64,000 bases of DNA from Acinetobacter chinensis (GCF_002165375.2 NZ_CP032134.1:1302001-1366000), one strand, 5' to 3'; shown: positions 16,703 through 27,645, counted from the first letter of the stretch. Translations and numbers: made by a program. The notes: generated by a model from the letters alone, not told the origin.

Positions 16703-18160
16703 GTGAGCAAAGAGACTATCATCGCCCTACACGCAGAGCACCAGGGTCGTTGGAAAAACCGTGAAGAAATCGCGGAACAAATGATCGCTTTGATTGGTCA
16801 GCTTTACCGTGAAAAAAATATTGTGGTTTCAGTGTTTGGACGCTCTTTGGTTAACCGTTCAGTAATCCAGATTCTTAAAGCGCATCGTTTCACCCGTATG
16901 ATGGATGTTGAACTTTCAGTTGTACATACATTCCCGATTCTTGAAGCGCTGGCTAAAATTGAAAATATTGGCACTGCTGAGATTGATCTGGGCAAATTAG
17001 CCGTTGCTTTCAAAGAGCAAGGTGGCGATGTTGATGCCTTTGTTGCAACTTCAGTTAAATCAGTTGAAGGTCGTGCGACTTCTGTAGAAGGTCGTGATGT
17101 TGTACTTTACGGTTTTGGTCGTATCGGTCGTATTCTGGCTCGTCTGATGATTGGTCAGTCTGGTCTTGGTCGTGGCTTAAACCTGAAAGCAATCGTTGTT
17201 CGTAAGTCATCTGATGGTGACCTGGAAAAACGTGCTTCACTGTTACGTCGTGACTCAATTCACGGTCCATTCTCAGGCACTATTTCTGTTGATGAAGAAA
17301 ACGAAGCAATTATTGCTAACGGTCAGTTCATTAAAGTGATTTATGCATCCAACCCGACTGAAGTTGATTACACAGCTTACGGTATTGAAAATGCACTTGT
17401 GATTGATAACACAGGTAAATGGCGTGATTCAGAAGGTCTTGCACAGCATCTGAAATGTCCTGGCGCTGCACGCGTTATTCTGACTGCACCTGGTAAAGGT
17501 GATATGAAGAACGTTGTATATGGCGTAAACCAGACAGACATCCTGGATGAAGATGCGATTATTTCAGCAGCAAGCTGTACAACCAATGCTATCACTCCAA
17601 CTCTGAAAGTTTTACATGATAAATACACAGTATTGAATGGTCATGTTGAAACAGTTCACTCGTTCACAAACGATCAGAACTTAATTGATAACTATCATAA
17701 AGCTGATCGTCGTGGCCGTGCTGCAACACTGAATATGGTAATCACTGAAACAGGTGCGGCTAAAGCAGTTGCTAAAGCACTTCCTGCACTTCAGGGCAAA
17801 CTGACTGGTAACTCAGTACGTGTTCCAACACCTAACGTATCTCTTGCTATTCTGAACTTAACTTTGGATAAAGAAGTTGATCGTGATGAAGTGAACGAAT
17901 ACATCCGTCAGATTTCTATCAGCTCAAGCCTTCAGGGTCAGATTGGTTATACCAACTCAACTGAAGTTGTATCTTCTGACTTTATTGGTTCACGTACAGC
18001 AGGTGTATTTGATGCTCAGGCAACAATCACTTCAGGCAACCGTCTGACTGCTTATGTATGGTATGACAATGAAGTAGGTTACAGCTGCCAGGTACTGCGT
18101 ATTGCAGAACAGATGGGCGGTGTAAGCTATCCTAAGATTCCTGCAGAAAAAACTGCATAA
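16703..18160 (+). CDS. gap: Glyceraldehyde-3-phosphate dehydrogenase with N-terminal extension
   Basis: A 485-residue phosphorylating GAPDH, which interconverts glyceraldehyde 3-phosphate and 1,3-bisphosphoglycerate with NAD(P). The NAD-binding motif YGFGRIGR begins only near residue 134. The catalytic cysteine is Cys292 in SAASCTTNA, against about residue 150 in E. coli GapA. The first ~130 residues are therefore an extra helical region, as found in the long GAPDH form of Acinetobacter, Pseudomonas and relatives. These bacteria lack a full Embden-Meyerhof glycolysis, so a mainly gluconeogenic role is likely (inference). The start is GTG 16703 after a GAGG site. A strong terminator follows. 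Confidence 0.95.
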   Translation: MSKETIIALHAEHQGRWKNREEIAEQMIALIGQLYREKNIVVSVFGRSLVNRSVIQILKAHRFTRMMDVELSVVHTFPILEALAKIENIGTAEIDLGKLAVAFKEQGGDVDAFVATSVKSVEGRATSVEGRDVVLYGFGRIGRILARLMIGQSGLGRGLNLKAIVVRKSSDGDLEKRASLLRRDSIHGPFSGTISVDEENEAIIANGQFIKVIYASNPTEVDYTAYGIENALVIDNTGKWRDSEGLAQHLKCPGAARVILTAPGKGDMKNVVYGVNQTDILDEDAIISAASCTTNAITPTLKVLHDKYTVLNGHVETVHSFTNDQNLIDNYHKADRRGRAATLNMVITETGAAKAVAKALPALQGKLTGNSVRVPTPNVSLAILNLTLDKEVDRDEVNEYIRQISISSSLQGQIGYTNSTEVVSSDFIGSRTAGVFDAQATITSGNRLTAYVWYDNEVGYSCQVLRIAEQMGGVSYPKIPAEKTA

Positions 18161-18170
18161 TCTTTAAATA

Positions 18171-18200
18171 AAAAAGAGCTTCTTCGGAGGCTCTTTTTTT
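18171..18200 (+). terminator. Terminator after gap (UUCG loop)
   Basis: A 12-bp stem with one wobble pair is closed by a C(TTCG)G tetraloop and followed by eight T. It is a textbook strong terminator. Confidence 0.95.
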
Positions 18201-18393
18201 TGCCCGTTTTTTATGAATAAAAATATGGCGTATGTCTGAGGTATACGGGCTGAGACAGGGAGATTCAGAAAATCAGTTATTCAGAGTAAAACAGAGGAGT
18301 GTACAAATGTAATAGACTCTTATACATAAAAAAGCGATTCAATTCACAATAATAATTAAAATAATGAAAGGAAATGGAACTTAAGGATAAGTT

Positions 18394-19113
18394 TTGCAAC
18401 TGAAAAATGTATTGAGCATTATTGTATTTATTCTGCTGACCAGTATCTGTGGAATTGTGCTGGGAATCTGGGCTTTTAAGCATTTCAATATTTATATTCC
18501 TTTAGAGAATCAGCAGGTCAATATTGATTTACAGGAACCTCTCCAGGCTCAGGTTCATGTCAAAGATGCACTGGATGTGGATATATCAGGTCGGATCAAT
18601 GCAGAAATTCCGATTGATGAAAAACTGAATATTCCACTGAAGCAGACTCTGACTCCTCGTGTATATTTTGATAATCAGGTGCCGATTAAAACCACGATAC
18701 CAGTCCGTGAGGTCTTAAAAATCAGGCAGGATATGGCAGTCAATACCAAAGTACAGACGACAGTGCTGGGTAAAGAGATTACTTTGCCACTGAAAGGAAC
18801 CATTCCGATCCAGCTGGATGTTCCGATTGAGCTGAATGTCCCTCTGGCACAAAAAGTACATTTGAAGTTTGATGCACCTGTCAGAGTGGAGCTAAAGGAA
18901 AATCTGCATATTCCCTTAAAGACGACACTGAAAACCATAGTTCCTGTGAGTGGTCATTTGAATGTGCCGGTGAAATCTGCCTTGAATGCTTCGGTTGATG
19001 TTCAGAATACACTTCCAGTCAAAATCAGGCAGGGTGAGCTGCGTATTCCATTAAATTCAGTGCGTATAGCAACATTAAAAAATGCTGAAACTGAACCTGT
19101 ACAGGTAAAGTGA
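18394..19113 (+). CDS. Membrane-anchored beta-repeat protein A (unknown function)
   Basis: A 239-residue protein with one N-terminal membrane helix (about residues 6-28) and a periplasmic part made almost wholly of short repeats. About thirteen [IVL]-P-[LIV]-x turns occur every 9-15 residues between alternating hydrophobic and polar strands. Examples are NIPLKQTL, TIPIQLDVPIELNVPL and HIPLKTTL. This looks like an extended beta-strand ladder. I do not recognise the family. The start is TTG 18394, supported by AAGGAT 6 nt upstream; no early in-frame ATG exists. The next gene encodes a paralogue and begins 1 nt after the stop, so the two are translated together. Confidence 0.75.
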   Translation: MQLKNVLSIIVFILLTSICGIVLGIWAFKHFNIYIPLENQQVNIDLQEPLQAQVHVKDALDVDISGRINAEIPIDEKLNIPLKQTLTPRVYFDNQVPIKTTIPVREVLKIRQDMAVNTKVQTTVLGKEITLPLKGTIPIQLDVPIELNVPLAQKVHLKFDAPVRVELKENLHIPLKTTLKTIVPVSGHLNVPVKSALNASVDVQNTLPVKIRQGELRIPLNSVRIATLKNAETEPVQVK

Positions 19114-19114
19114 T

Positions 19115-19795
19115 ATGCGAATATTTTCTTCTCCGAAGCTGTGGATGATCAGTTTTATTCTGACAGGATTGCTGATTGCTTTTTTATTCTGGCTGTATCT
19201 GAATGTTGTGGCTTCCATGCATGTCAGTGCTCAGCAGGCAGATATTCAGTTACCGCATTCCTTACCGGTCAGAATCAATGTGGCTAATCATTTACAGGCA
19301 ACTTCGCTTGGACAGGTGGATACTCAACTGACGGTGGATAAAAAGTTACTGTTGCCTTTAAAAGGAAAATACAGGGCAAAACTGGGCTTTGAAGTGGAAG
19401 TTCCTGTTTCTGTGCAGATTGATTATCAGACGACCATTCATATCAATCAGAGTATGCCACTGAACACAACGACGGACCTGATTTATCAAAACAGGCTTTT
19501 ACCTGAGTTTCCTTTAAATCTCGATATTCCAGTCAGACTGGACGTGCCGTTTGAGTTAAAGAAAACCTATCAGGTTCCGATCAGAATTGCATTTGATGGT
19601 CCGGTTGATCTGGAGTTCGATGAGCCTGTAAGTTTAACGGTGCTGCATAAATTTGCGCCGCGTCTGACTCTCAATGATCCTGTCAGTATGCATAATATTG
19701 CAGGTTTTAATGCTGTAATGACAAATGATGTACGGGATACTGTTGCTGCACTGGAGATGAAGATGGCATTACCTGTGCGTAATATCCATCCTTAA
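19115..19795 (+). CDS. Membrane-anchored beta-repeat protein B (paralogue of A)
   Basis: A 226-residue protein with the same plan as its neighbour. It has one N-terminal membrane helix (about residues 9-31), then a periplasmic strand repeat with turns such as LLPLKGKY, VEVPVSVQ, LDIPVRLDVPFEL and YQVPIRIAF. The IPVRLDVPFEL block of B closely resembles the IPIQLDVPIELNVPL block of A, so they arose by duplication. The start codon lies 1 nt after the stop of gene A, which implies tight co-expression. The last ~40 residues leave the repeat pattern. Function unknown; beta-ladder periplasmic proteins sometimes bridge membranes and carry lipids, but that is only an analogy here. Confidence 0.75.
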   Translation: MRIFSSPKLWMISFILTGLLIAFLFWLYLNVVASMHVSAQQADIQLPHSLPVRINVANHLQATSLGQVDTQLTVDKKLLLPLKGKYRAKLGFEVEVPVSVQIDYQTTIHINQSMPLNTTTDLIYQNRLLPEFPLNLDIPVRLDVPFELKKTYQVPIRIAFDGPVDLEFDEPVSLTVLHKFAPRLTLNDPVSMHNIAGFNAVMTNDVRDTVAALEMKMALPVRNIHP

Positions 19796-19849
19796 ACAGT
19801 AGGAAAAATAATCATAATTCAGCTTGATGTTTAAAAAATAATCATTTAA

Positions 19850-19882
19850 CTTACTTATTGAAAGTTTATATTTAAAAGTAAG
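19850..19882 (+). promoter_or_regulatory. Inverted repeat ahead of the HxlR regulator (candidate operator)
   Basis: CTTACTT (19850-19856) and AAGTAAG (19876-19882) form a 7-bp inverted repeat in the A/T-rich region 27 nt before the regulator start. HxlR-family proteins often bind inverted repeats overlapping their own promoter, so an autoregulatory operator is plausible. Not proved. Confidence 0.4.
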
Positions 19883-19908
19883 CATTTTAATCAAATGAGA
19901 ATCAGTTT

Positions 19909-20283
19909 ATGAGCCAGTATGCAACAAGTCAGGTACTTGGGCAGGTCTTGTCCAGTGAGTGTCCATCGAGAGAGTTGCTTGAACATATTACCAGTAAGTG
20001 GTCATTGCTGGTTTTACATTGTTTAAGTCAGGGGGTTCATCGTTTCAGTGAGCTGAAACAGAAAATTGATGGTGTCAGTGAAAAAATGTTGTCGCAGACC
20101 CTGAAAGTACTTGAACAGGATGGACTGGTGCTGCGAACAGTGTATCCCGTTGTTCCACCAAAAGTAGAGTATCAGCTGACGTTTACCGGTTCTCAGACGG
20201 CAGAAAAAGTGAATATTCTGATCAGCTGGATAGAACGGAATTTACCTGAAATATTAAATAATAAAGCGCAGTTAATGAAATAA
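19909..20283 (+). CDS. HxlR-family transcriptional regulator
   Basis: A 124-residue winged-helix regulator. The family pattern is clear: CPSRELLEHITSKWSLLVLHCL at about residues 18-39, then RFSELKQKIDGVSEKMLSQTLKVLEQDGLV and the wing YPVVPPKVEYQLT. The N-terminal Cys18 sits where several HxlR/DUF24 members carry a redox- or electrophile-sensing cysteine, so thiol stress sensing is possible (inference). No adjacent divergent oxidoreductase gene is present, which is unusual for the family; the target is unknown. Confidence 0.9.
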   Translation: MSQYATSQVLGQVLSSECPSRELLEHITSKWSLLVLHCLSQGVHRFSELKQKIDGVSEKMLSQTLKVLEQDGLVLRTVYPVVPPKVEYQLTFTGSQTAEKVNILISWIERNLPEILNNKAQLMK

Positions 20284-20559
20284 AACAGCTGTTTAGGTTG
20301 CATGACTGAACAGTATGGGCAGCTGGATGACTGCTTCTGAATATTATTCGAATGATTTTTACTGCAAAGAGACTGTTTTATCATCAGGTGGGGCATTTTC
20401 AAAAAGTCAGAGTGAACTTTTGTTCAGTCAAATGGCGTTCATAAAAATTTAAAACAGATAAAAATAAATAAAATGAATCATATTTCAGTCTGAGCTGAAT
20501 AAATCTATTCGAGAAAAACTTTAAAATATGGCAGAATAGGCGGTTTTTAAAGTTTTTAG

Positions 20560-21783
<1,224 letters not shown>

Positions 21784-21816
21784 TCTCCTGGTATAAAAAA
21801 AGTCACTGAGGACAAG

Positions 21817-22950
21817 ATGATAGAAGTGGTGGATGGGCAGCGTCAGCTTAAGGATTGTAAAAGGATCGTAGTTAAGATCGGATCATCTTTACTGACAGCA
21901 AATGGCAAAGGTCTGGACCTGGATGCGATTTCGCACTGGGCCAGACAGATTGCAGACCTGCACAGTGCAGGTCATGAAATCATTCTGGTTTCATCAGGGG
22001 CTGTCGCGGAAGGGATGGTCAGAATGAAGCTGGAAAACCGACCCACCGATCTACCCAGTCTTCAGGCCTGTGCTGCCATTGGTCAGATGGGGTTAATCCA
22101 CACCTGGTCCAGTGTGCTGGATAAACACAGCATTCAGACAGCTCAGGTTTTACTGACTCATGATGATCTGGCTGACCGTCGTCGCTATCTGAACTCATGT
22201 GATGCCTTGCAGCATTTAATTGAATGGCGGGTTATACCTGTGATCAATGAAAATGACACTGTATCTACAGATGAAATCCGCTTTGGTGATAATGACACAT
22301 TGGCTGCGATGGTTGCAGGGCAGGTGCATGCCGATCTGCTGATTATTCTTACAGATCAGCAGGGAATGTTTGATTCAGATCCACGTTCCAACCCTGACGC
22401 TAAACTGTTCCATACCGTTCGTGCGCTTGATGAAAGCCTGTTTGATATGGCAGGTGGCGGTGGAAAATTTGGACGTGGCGGTATGCTGACCAAAGTTCGT
22501 GCTGCCCGTCTGGCCGCCAAGTCAGGCTGTCCAACTTTGATTGCCAGTGGTGACAGTGATCACGTGCTCTCCCGTCTGATGGGTGGTGAGATGCTGGGTA
22601 CGCTGTTTATCACAGACAATGACAGAATGACAGCTCATCAGCAGTGGCTTGCTGCACATCTGCAGACCGCTGGACGTCTGGTGATTGATCAAGGTGCTGT
22701 AAAAGCAATCAAAGAAAATCACCGCAGCCTTTTACCTGTGGGTGTGAAAGCGGTTGAAGGTCACTTTGAGCGTGGTGATGTGGTTGAATGTGTGGATCAG
22801 GATGGACATCGTGTTGCTGTGGGGCGGGTCAATTTCAGTTCCCGTTCTGCAGAAATCGTTAAAGGTCTGGCATCTGACAAAGTGCATCAGGTACTTGGAG
22901 AAGCCCGTTCTCTTGAAATGATTCACCGAAATCATATGGCGATCTATTAG
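21817..22950 (+). CDS. proB: Glutamate 5-kinase
   Basis: ProB (377 aa) phosphorylates glutamate to gamma-glutamyl phosphate, the first step of proline synthesis. The amino-acid kinase domain (about 12-270) shows [32 protein letters not shown] and [12 protein letters not shown], followed by GRGGMLTKV. The C-terminal ~95 residues form a PUA domain. The obgE-proB order is common in gammaproteobacteria; the 33-nt gap suggests one transcript. The partner proA is not in the window. Confidence 0.96.
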   Translation: MIEVVDGQRQLKDCKRIVVKIGSSLLTANGKGLDLDAISHWARQIADLHSAGHEIILVSSGAVAEGMVRMKLENRPTDLPSLQACAAIGQMGLIHTWSSVLDKHSIQTAQVLLTHDDLADRRRYLNSCDALQHLIEWRVIPVINENDTVSTDEIRFGDNDTLAAMVAGQVHADLLIILTDQQGMFDSDPRSNPDAKLFHTVRALDESLFDMAGGGGKFGRGGMLTKVRAARLAAKSGCPTLIASGDSDHVLSRLMGGEMLGTLFITDNDRMTAHQQWLAAHLQTAGRLVIDQGAVKAIKENHRSLLPVGVKAVEGHFERGDVVECVDQDGHRVAVGRVNFSSRSAEIVKGLASDKVHQVLGEARSLEMIHRNHMAIY

Positions 22951-22971
22951 TAATTACGTATCATAACTGAA

Positions 22972-23024
22972 CATAGCACCAAAGCTTGATTCCGTAAGGA
23001 GTTGAGCCTTTTTACTGTGCTATG
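22972..23024. other. Long-loop inverted repeat between proB and the DUF4239 gene
   Basis: CATAGCAC (22972-22979) and GTGCTATG (23017-23024) are perfectly complementary with a 37-nt loop that ends in CCTTTTTAC. It lies between convergent genes. It may act as a weak terminator or be chance. Confidence 0.35.
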
Positions 23025-23068
23025 AGCTGTCGAAAATTATCTGTAAGGTTGTTCTCGGAATAAAAATA

Positions 23069-23860
23069 TTATTTTTTCGCAACAGGAACCAATGTTTCTT
23101 TTAATGATAAAAGATCATCAGGGGTTACGTGGATAACCCCTTTTCCTGGTACATCAATTTCTGAAATGATAAATAAGGATAGAGTAATTAAAAATGGTAA
23201 AACCAGGATCATCAGATTCATTTTCTGCTCCTGTCGGGCATTGTAGCCAATCAAAATATTGGATACGACTGCAAAGAAGATAAGTAAAGCCCATACGATC
23301 TTAGGAATCTGATCACGCCAGCTGACGCTTGTTTTTTCCTGAGCAAGGTATAAATCACTGTATGAGCTTAGAACAGAGTTAATGACAGGATTAGGTGCTT
23401 CTCTTGCCTCAGTAACAGCGATTTCCCAAAGTTGTTTTTGCTTTTCTGTAGAGGTTGTTCGCCACTTTTTATTTTCAAGAAGGTTATCAGCATTAAAAAA
23501 TTCAATTCTGGCATCTAAATATTCATGCAAAAGTTTTTCAGCTTGATCTTTCTGAGGTGAATTTAAAAGTTGAGTACGCTGCAGTGCTGAGCCGATAACG
23601 AGCATTTCATTTTCTTCTGTTTTTTGCCTGTCGTTGTATCCATTAATAGAGATCGAGAGTACAAAGCCTATAAGTAAACCCAACAGGGACAATATTGCGC
23701 CAAGTACGATTTTTGCCTGGTCATCACTAAAGGTGGGATTATGGTTTTTAAAGAAGAATTTACCGGCATATGCCGCACCGCCCAATAGAATGAAAATAGT
23801 CCAGAAATTTGAAGCCGAGTTTATGGATAGTTCGCTTAAAAGATTTTGTATCCATGACAT
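23069..23860 (-). CDS. DUF4239 (bestrophin-like) membrane protein
   Basis: A 263-residue inner-membrane protein. It has two hydrophobic segments near the N-terminus (about 19-35 and 50-70), a soluble helical centre (about 72-180) with EENEMLVIGSALQRT, and two more membrane helices (about 185-205 and 215-235). This arrangement matches the DUF4239 family, sometimes called bestrophin-like, whose function is not known. An ion-channel role is only suggested by the fold comparison. It has no operon partner; a 500-nt gene-free region lies upstream. Confidence 0.75.
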   Translation of the reverse strand: MSWIQNLLSELSINSASNFWTIFILLGGAAYAGKFFFKNHNPTFSDDQAKIVLGAILSLLGLLIGFVLSISINGYNDRQKTEENEMLVIGSALQRTQLLNSPQKDQAEKLLHEYLDARIEFFNADNLLENKKWRTTSTEKQKQLWEIAVTEAREAPNPVINSVLSSYSDLYLAQEKTSVSWRDQIPKIVWALLIFFAVVSNILIGYNARQEQKMNLMILVLPFLITLSLFIISEIDVPGKGVIHVTPDDLLSLKETLVPVAKK

Positions 23861-24331
23861 ATTAGCGCCCCATTGAAGGTAAATAAAATGTGAGTAATTT
23901 AAAAATCAAAGTTATTTAATTTAAGTTAAATTGTTGAAAAAAGATATGATTTTTATGAGGGAGAAACCTTTGGGTAACGTGTGTAATAAAATACTTCATC
24001 TTTGATAAGAAAATATAGCGTTGAGTGATTTCCCTGTCATTTACAAGAATTGTGAGTTCTGCGATAGTCGGGAAATAGAATAAATACGCACATAAAATGA
24101 TGACGGGATATCAAGCTTTTTTTACTTTTTTAATGATATGTCAGTAAGGGCATTTAATTTTGGGCGCAGTGGAAATGATCATGCCTATAACAGGATGTGG
24201 TAGAAATATATAGAGAGCTTAAACAGGAAGCTGACACTTATATCAATTAAAATAATTGGATTAAAGCAACTGCTTAAGTTTTTTATATATTGTAATTTAC
24301 TGAACCACAAAATCTGTAAAGCCTGATTTAT
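23861..24331. other. Gene-free A/T-rich stretch
   Basis: About 470 nt between the start of the DUF4239 gene and the terminator of the PAP2 gene. I see no ORF with a ribosome site, no strong hairpin and no repeat. It must contain the promoter of the DUF4239 gene. A small RNA cannot be excluded. Confidence 0.5.
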
Positions 24332-24364
24332 AAAAAATGCCCACCATGATGTGGGCATTTTTTA
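24332..24364 (-). terminator. Terminator of the PAP2 phosphatase gene
   Basis: A 13-bp stem (AAAAAATGCCCAC/GTGGGCATTTTTT) with a 6-nt loop overlaps the stop codon of the minus-strand gene. A and T tracts on both sides make it bidirectional. Confidence 0.9.
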
Positions 24365-24961
24365 TCTGACAAAACCTTTTTCAATCAGTTTTCTGAACAG
24401 GTATTCGTACATATACAGTACGTAATGCAGAAGACTGTTTTTATAACGGTTCCATACTGAGAGACCCAGAAGGTTCAATGAGAATGCCAGAAGGAAGCCT
24501 CCAAGCATGTCCAGCGGGAAGTGTACACCTAAGTAGACACGTGACCAGGCAACCAGCCAGGCAAGTCCGATCAGGAAAATGCCTGTTCTGCGCTGAATGG
24601 AAAAGAAATAAGAAAATGCGATACTGCTGAATATCAACATGTGGTCGCTGGGAAATGAACCATTGGGAACGTGATATATCAGAGTTCGACCAACATCCAT
24701 AACAAAAGGTCTTGGATGATAAAAAAACTGTGAAATACACTGGCTGATCAGTACAGCCATCACAGTAAAAATGAAAGCCTTCAGAATATATTTTTTGACA
24801 GTATAACCACCTCTGAGCCAGAACCAGGCAAATACTGCAATCATGATATAGAGCAGATCATTTGCGATGAAAATGGCAAGGTTAATCATAAAATCTGAAG
24901 CCTGTGGTGAGGCATTTATTATTTTAAAAAGATATAGATTCAGTTCAGAAAGCGTCATCAT
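24362..24961 (-). CDS. ybjG: PAP2-family undecaprenyl-diphosphatase (YbjG-like)
   Basis: A 199-residue inner-membrane phosphatase with about five helices. It carries the PAP2 motifs FYHPRPFV, NGSFPSDHML (about 98-107) and AWSRVYLGVHFPLDMLGG (about 136-153), which hold the catalytic His residues. The last two motifs and the GFVR end are very close to E. coli YbjG, which recycles undecaprenyl diphosphate for peptidoglycan synthesis at the periplasmic face. The leading Lys of the classical first PAP2 motif is not present, as in YbjG. A second ATG follows the first directly, so the true start may be one codon later. Confidence 0.9.
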   Translation of the reverse strand: MMTLSELNLYLFKIINASPQASDFMINLAIFIANDLLYIMIAVFAWFWLRGGYTVKKYILKAFIFTVMAVLISQCISQFFYHPRPFVMDVGRTLIYHVPNGSFPSDHMLIFSSIAFSYFFSIQRRTGIFLIGLAWLVAWSRVYLGVHFPLDMLGGFLLAFSLNLLGLSVWNRYKNSLLHYVLYMYEYLFRKLIEKGFVR

Positions 24962-25024
24962 TTTGAAGACAGGAAGTAAATGAAGGAAGCTTACTGTAGA
25001 AATAAAATGGGATGGAGTAAATGC

Positions 25025-25051
25025 AAAAGACTGTCCGGAAACAGTCTTTTT
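25025..25051 (-). terminator. Terminator of the SIMPL-domain gene
   Basis: A perfect 10-bp stem (AAAAGACTGT/ACAGTCTTTT) with a 6-nt loop lies 32 nt past the stop of the minus-strand gene at 25083. T tracts occur on both strands. Confidence 0.8.
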
Positions 25052-25082
25052 ACGAAAATTTTACGTGTTGCATGTGCAAATA

Positions 25083-25784
25083 TTATTTGAACTGGATTGT
25101 ACCGTTTGCATTTACAGTGATTTTGGATTCGCCTGAAGCGACATTCTGTGCAGCAGAGTCTTCAGCTGCAAATTTAGCCATGCTTGCCCGCATCATAACA
25201 GGCTGCGGATAGTTGCTGCTTGTATTCAGGTTCAGATTGACCAGGTTGTAGCCTGTTTTACTCCATGCCTGAGTCAGCATCTGTGCGCGTTGCTGAAAGT
25301 TTTTTGAAGCCTCAATCATCAGCTCATTTTCCACTTTTTTGCGCTGTGCATCGGACACACTGAAATTGATGGATTGTGTCTGGAAATTCTGTTGCAGTTC
25401 GCTGACCAACTGGCTTGCCGATTTAAAGTTGGTACTTTCAATATTGATTTCAGCACGGCCACGCCATTCTTTAAGTTTACGGCTATCATTATCGTAGACA
25501 GGGTAGGTGGTCTGTGAACCCGTTTCAATTTTCACATCAGGATATTTTTTTGCGGTTGCAATCGCCTGATTCATCAGTTGAGTGATCTGCGCTGCAAGTT
25601 CAGCCGGCTGTTTATTGCTCTTTTCTATATATAAAACAGCATGCATTTCATCATTGGATACCTGGCGGGTGGCTTCCGCCTGAACGTTGACAAGATTGTA
25701 ATTCAAGGTTTCGGTTTCTGCTGCAAAGGTCATGGTGCTGATCGCTGTTCCTAATATAATGGAAGGTAGAGTGAAATAACGCAT
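25083..25784 (-). CDS. Periplasmic SIMPL-domain (DUF541) protein
   Basis: A 233-residue exported protein. The signal peptide is MRYFTLPSIILGTAISTMTFA, cut near AETE. The rest is one SIMPL domain: NLVNVQAEATRQVSNDEMHAVL at the start, KKYPDVKIETGSQTTYPVYD in the middle and KITVNANGTIQFK at the end. E. coli YggE, a relative, lowers oxidative stress; the molecular role is unknown. I chose ATG 25784 because AAAGGAAA lies 6 nt upstream and the signal peptide starts there. The open frame upstream of this point lacks both. Confidence 0.9.
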   Translation of the reverse strand: MRYFTLPSIILGTAISTMTFAAETETLNYNLVNVQAEATRQVSNDEMHAVLYIEKSNKQPAELAAQITQLMNQAIATAKKYPDVKIETGSQTTYPVYDNDSRKLKEWRGRAEINIESTNFKSASQLVSELQQNFQTQSINFSVSDAQRKKVENELMIEASKNFQQRAQMLTQAWSKTGYNLVNLNLNTSSNYPQPVMMRASMAKFAAEDSAAQNVASGESKITVNANGTIQFK

Positions 25785-26271
25785 GAGATTTCCTTTAATG
25801 AAGAGATTGAGCATTTGATTGACATAAATTGATACTAAATGCGGGACTGGGATTTCTGAGGGATAAATTGTGGTGCATTTGTAATATCTGTACAAAAGAC
25901 GTAATCTATAACCTCCCAAAATACAATTAAATATTAAATTCTTATTTGTGATATTGGAATCGGTTAAGTCCGGCTGAAGTAAAATTTCAGTAAAATATGA
26001 ACAAAGCGAAAAATTCATGATTTTCTTCTCTTTGTCACATAGTATGATAATAATTCAGGTTTGTGGTCAGATGAATGTTTTTTTCAATCAACAGATTGTC
26101 GATAAGTACATAAAAGATATTTATTTTCTTAAAAAAAACTGTATTATCGCGCTCCTGGTTATGAATAAATAAAGCGATTTTCTGACCAGAAACTCTATAA
26201 AGCACCGAGTCAAAGGACCGCAAGTCACCCGACTTATTTCTTTCAACCCATATCAGAGATGGTAATTCGAT

Positions 26272-27645
26272 ATGAGCGTTTCTTCTGTAAATCCTGCCCC
26301 TAATTCTACTAACGAATACTACCTGACTCGCCAAAGTCAGATGGAGTCAAATGTTCGTAGCTATCCACGCAAATTGCCGTTAGCGATAGCCAAAGCTTCA
26401 GGGTGTTGGGTTACTGATGTAGAAGGTACTGAGTACCTTGATTGTCTGGCTGGGGCAGGAACACTGGCATTAGGCCATAATCATCCTGCGGTGATTCAAA
26501 GTATCCAGGACACTTTAGCAAGTGGTTTACCTTTACATACTCTGGATTTAACAACTCCTTTAAAAGATGCTTTTACTGAAGCATTACTCGAGCAATTGCC
26601 TGGTGGCAAAGAAGAGTACTGTCTACAGTTCTGTGGTCCATCTGGTGCAGATGGTACAGAAGCAGCAATTAAACTGGCGAAAACATATACGGGTCGCAGT
26701 ACAGTTATCAGTTTTTCTGGTGGCTATCACGGTATGACTCATGGTTCGCTTGCAATGACAGGTAACCTGTCTGCGAAAAATGCAGTCAATGGCTTGATGC
26801 CAGGCGTACAGTTCATGCCATATCCGCATGAATACCGTTGCCCATTAGGTCTTGGTGGTGAAGCTGGTGTAAATGCACTGACTTATTTCTTTGAAAACTT
26901 CATCGAAGACGTAGAAAGTGGTGTTACAAAACCTGCTGCCGTGATTCTTGAAGCGATTCAGGGTGAAGGCGGTGTTGTTACAGCTCCTGCAAAATGGCTG
27001 CAAAAAATCCGCGAAGTGACTGAGCGTCATAACATTGTGCTGATTCTGGATGAAGTTCAGGCTGGTTTTGCCCGTTCAGGCAAAATGTTTGCTTTTGAGC
27101 ATGCCGGTATTGAGCCAGATGTAGTCGTAATGTCTAAAGCGGTGGGTGGTAGCCTGCCACTGGCCGTACTTGCAATTAAGCGTAAGTTTGATGCATGGCA
27201 GCCAGCAGGTCACACGGGTACTTTCCGTGGTAACCAGCTTGCAATGGGCACAGGTCTTGCAACGATCAGAACCATTAAAGAACAGAATCTTGCGCAAAAT
27301 GCACATGACCGTGGTGAATTTTTACAGGCTGAACTGAAAAAATTAGCTGCTGAATTCCCATGTATTGGTAATGTGCGTGGTCGTGGCTTAATGATTGGTG
27401 TTGAAATTGTTGATGAGCGTCAGCCAGCAGATCATATGGGTTCATTACCTGCCGATTCTCAGCTTGCAGCTGCGATTCAGACAGCATGTTTCAACAATAA
27501 ATTATTGCTTGAAAAAGGTGGTCGTGGTGGTACGGTAATCCGTCTGCTTTGTCCACTGATTATTACTCAGGACGAATGTGTGGAAGCAGTTGCACGCTTT
27601 AAGAAAGCACTTGCTGAAGCTCTTGTTGCGGTTCGAGGCGCATAA
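26272..27645 (+). CDS. dat: Diaminobutyrate-2-oxoglutarate transaminase
   Basis: A 457-residue class III PLP transaminase that makes L-2,4-diaminobutyrate from aspartate semialdehyde using glutamate. Visible are [19 protein letters not shown] near the N-terminus, [26 protein letters not shown] and the PLP lysine in [12 protein letters not shown]. The pairing with ddc, whose start lies 3 nt beyond this stop codon, is the arrangement described in Acinetobacter baumannii, where the two enzymes supply 1,3-diaminopropane. The upstream 250 nt is gene-free; a possible -10 TATTAT lies near 26143, but I cannot assign the promoter firmly. Confidence 0.95.
   Translation: MSVSSVNPAPNSTNEYYLTRQSQMESNVRSYPRKLPLAIAKASGCWVTDVEGTEYLDCLAGAGTLALGHNHPAVIQSIQDTLASGLPLHTLDLTTPLKDAFTEALLEQLPGGKEEYCLQFCGPSGADGTEAAIKLAKTYTGRSTVISFSGGYHGMTHGSLAMTGNLSAKNAVNGLMPGVQFMPYPHEYRCPLGLGGEAGVNALTYFFENFIEDVESGVTKPAAVILEAIQGEGGVVTAPAKWLQKIREVTERHNIVLILDEVQAGFARSGKMFAFEHAGIEPDVVVMSKAVGGSLPLAVLAIKRKFDAWQPAGHTGTFRGNQLAMGTGLATIRTIKEQNLAQNAHDRGEFLQAELKKLAAEFPCIGNVRGRGLMIGVEIVDERQPADHMGSLPADSQLAAAIQTACFNNKLLLEKGGRGGTVIRLLCPLIITQDECVEAVARFKKALAEALVAVRGA

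Noticed and set aside
26160..26271. Possible riboswitch or attenuator ahead of dat
   Set aside because: The leader has a few short complementary blocks (for example around AAGTCACCCGACTT), but none forms a convincing stem with a terminator; too weak to report.
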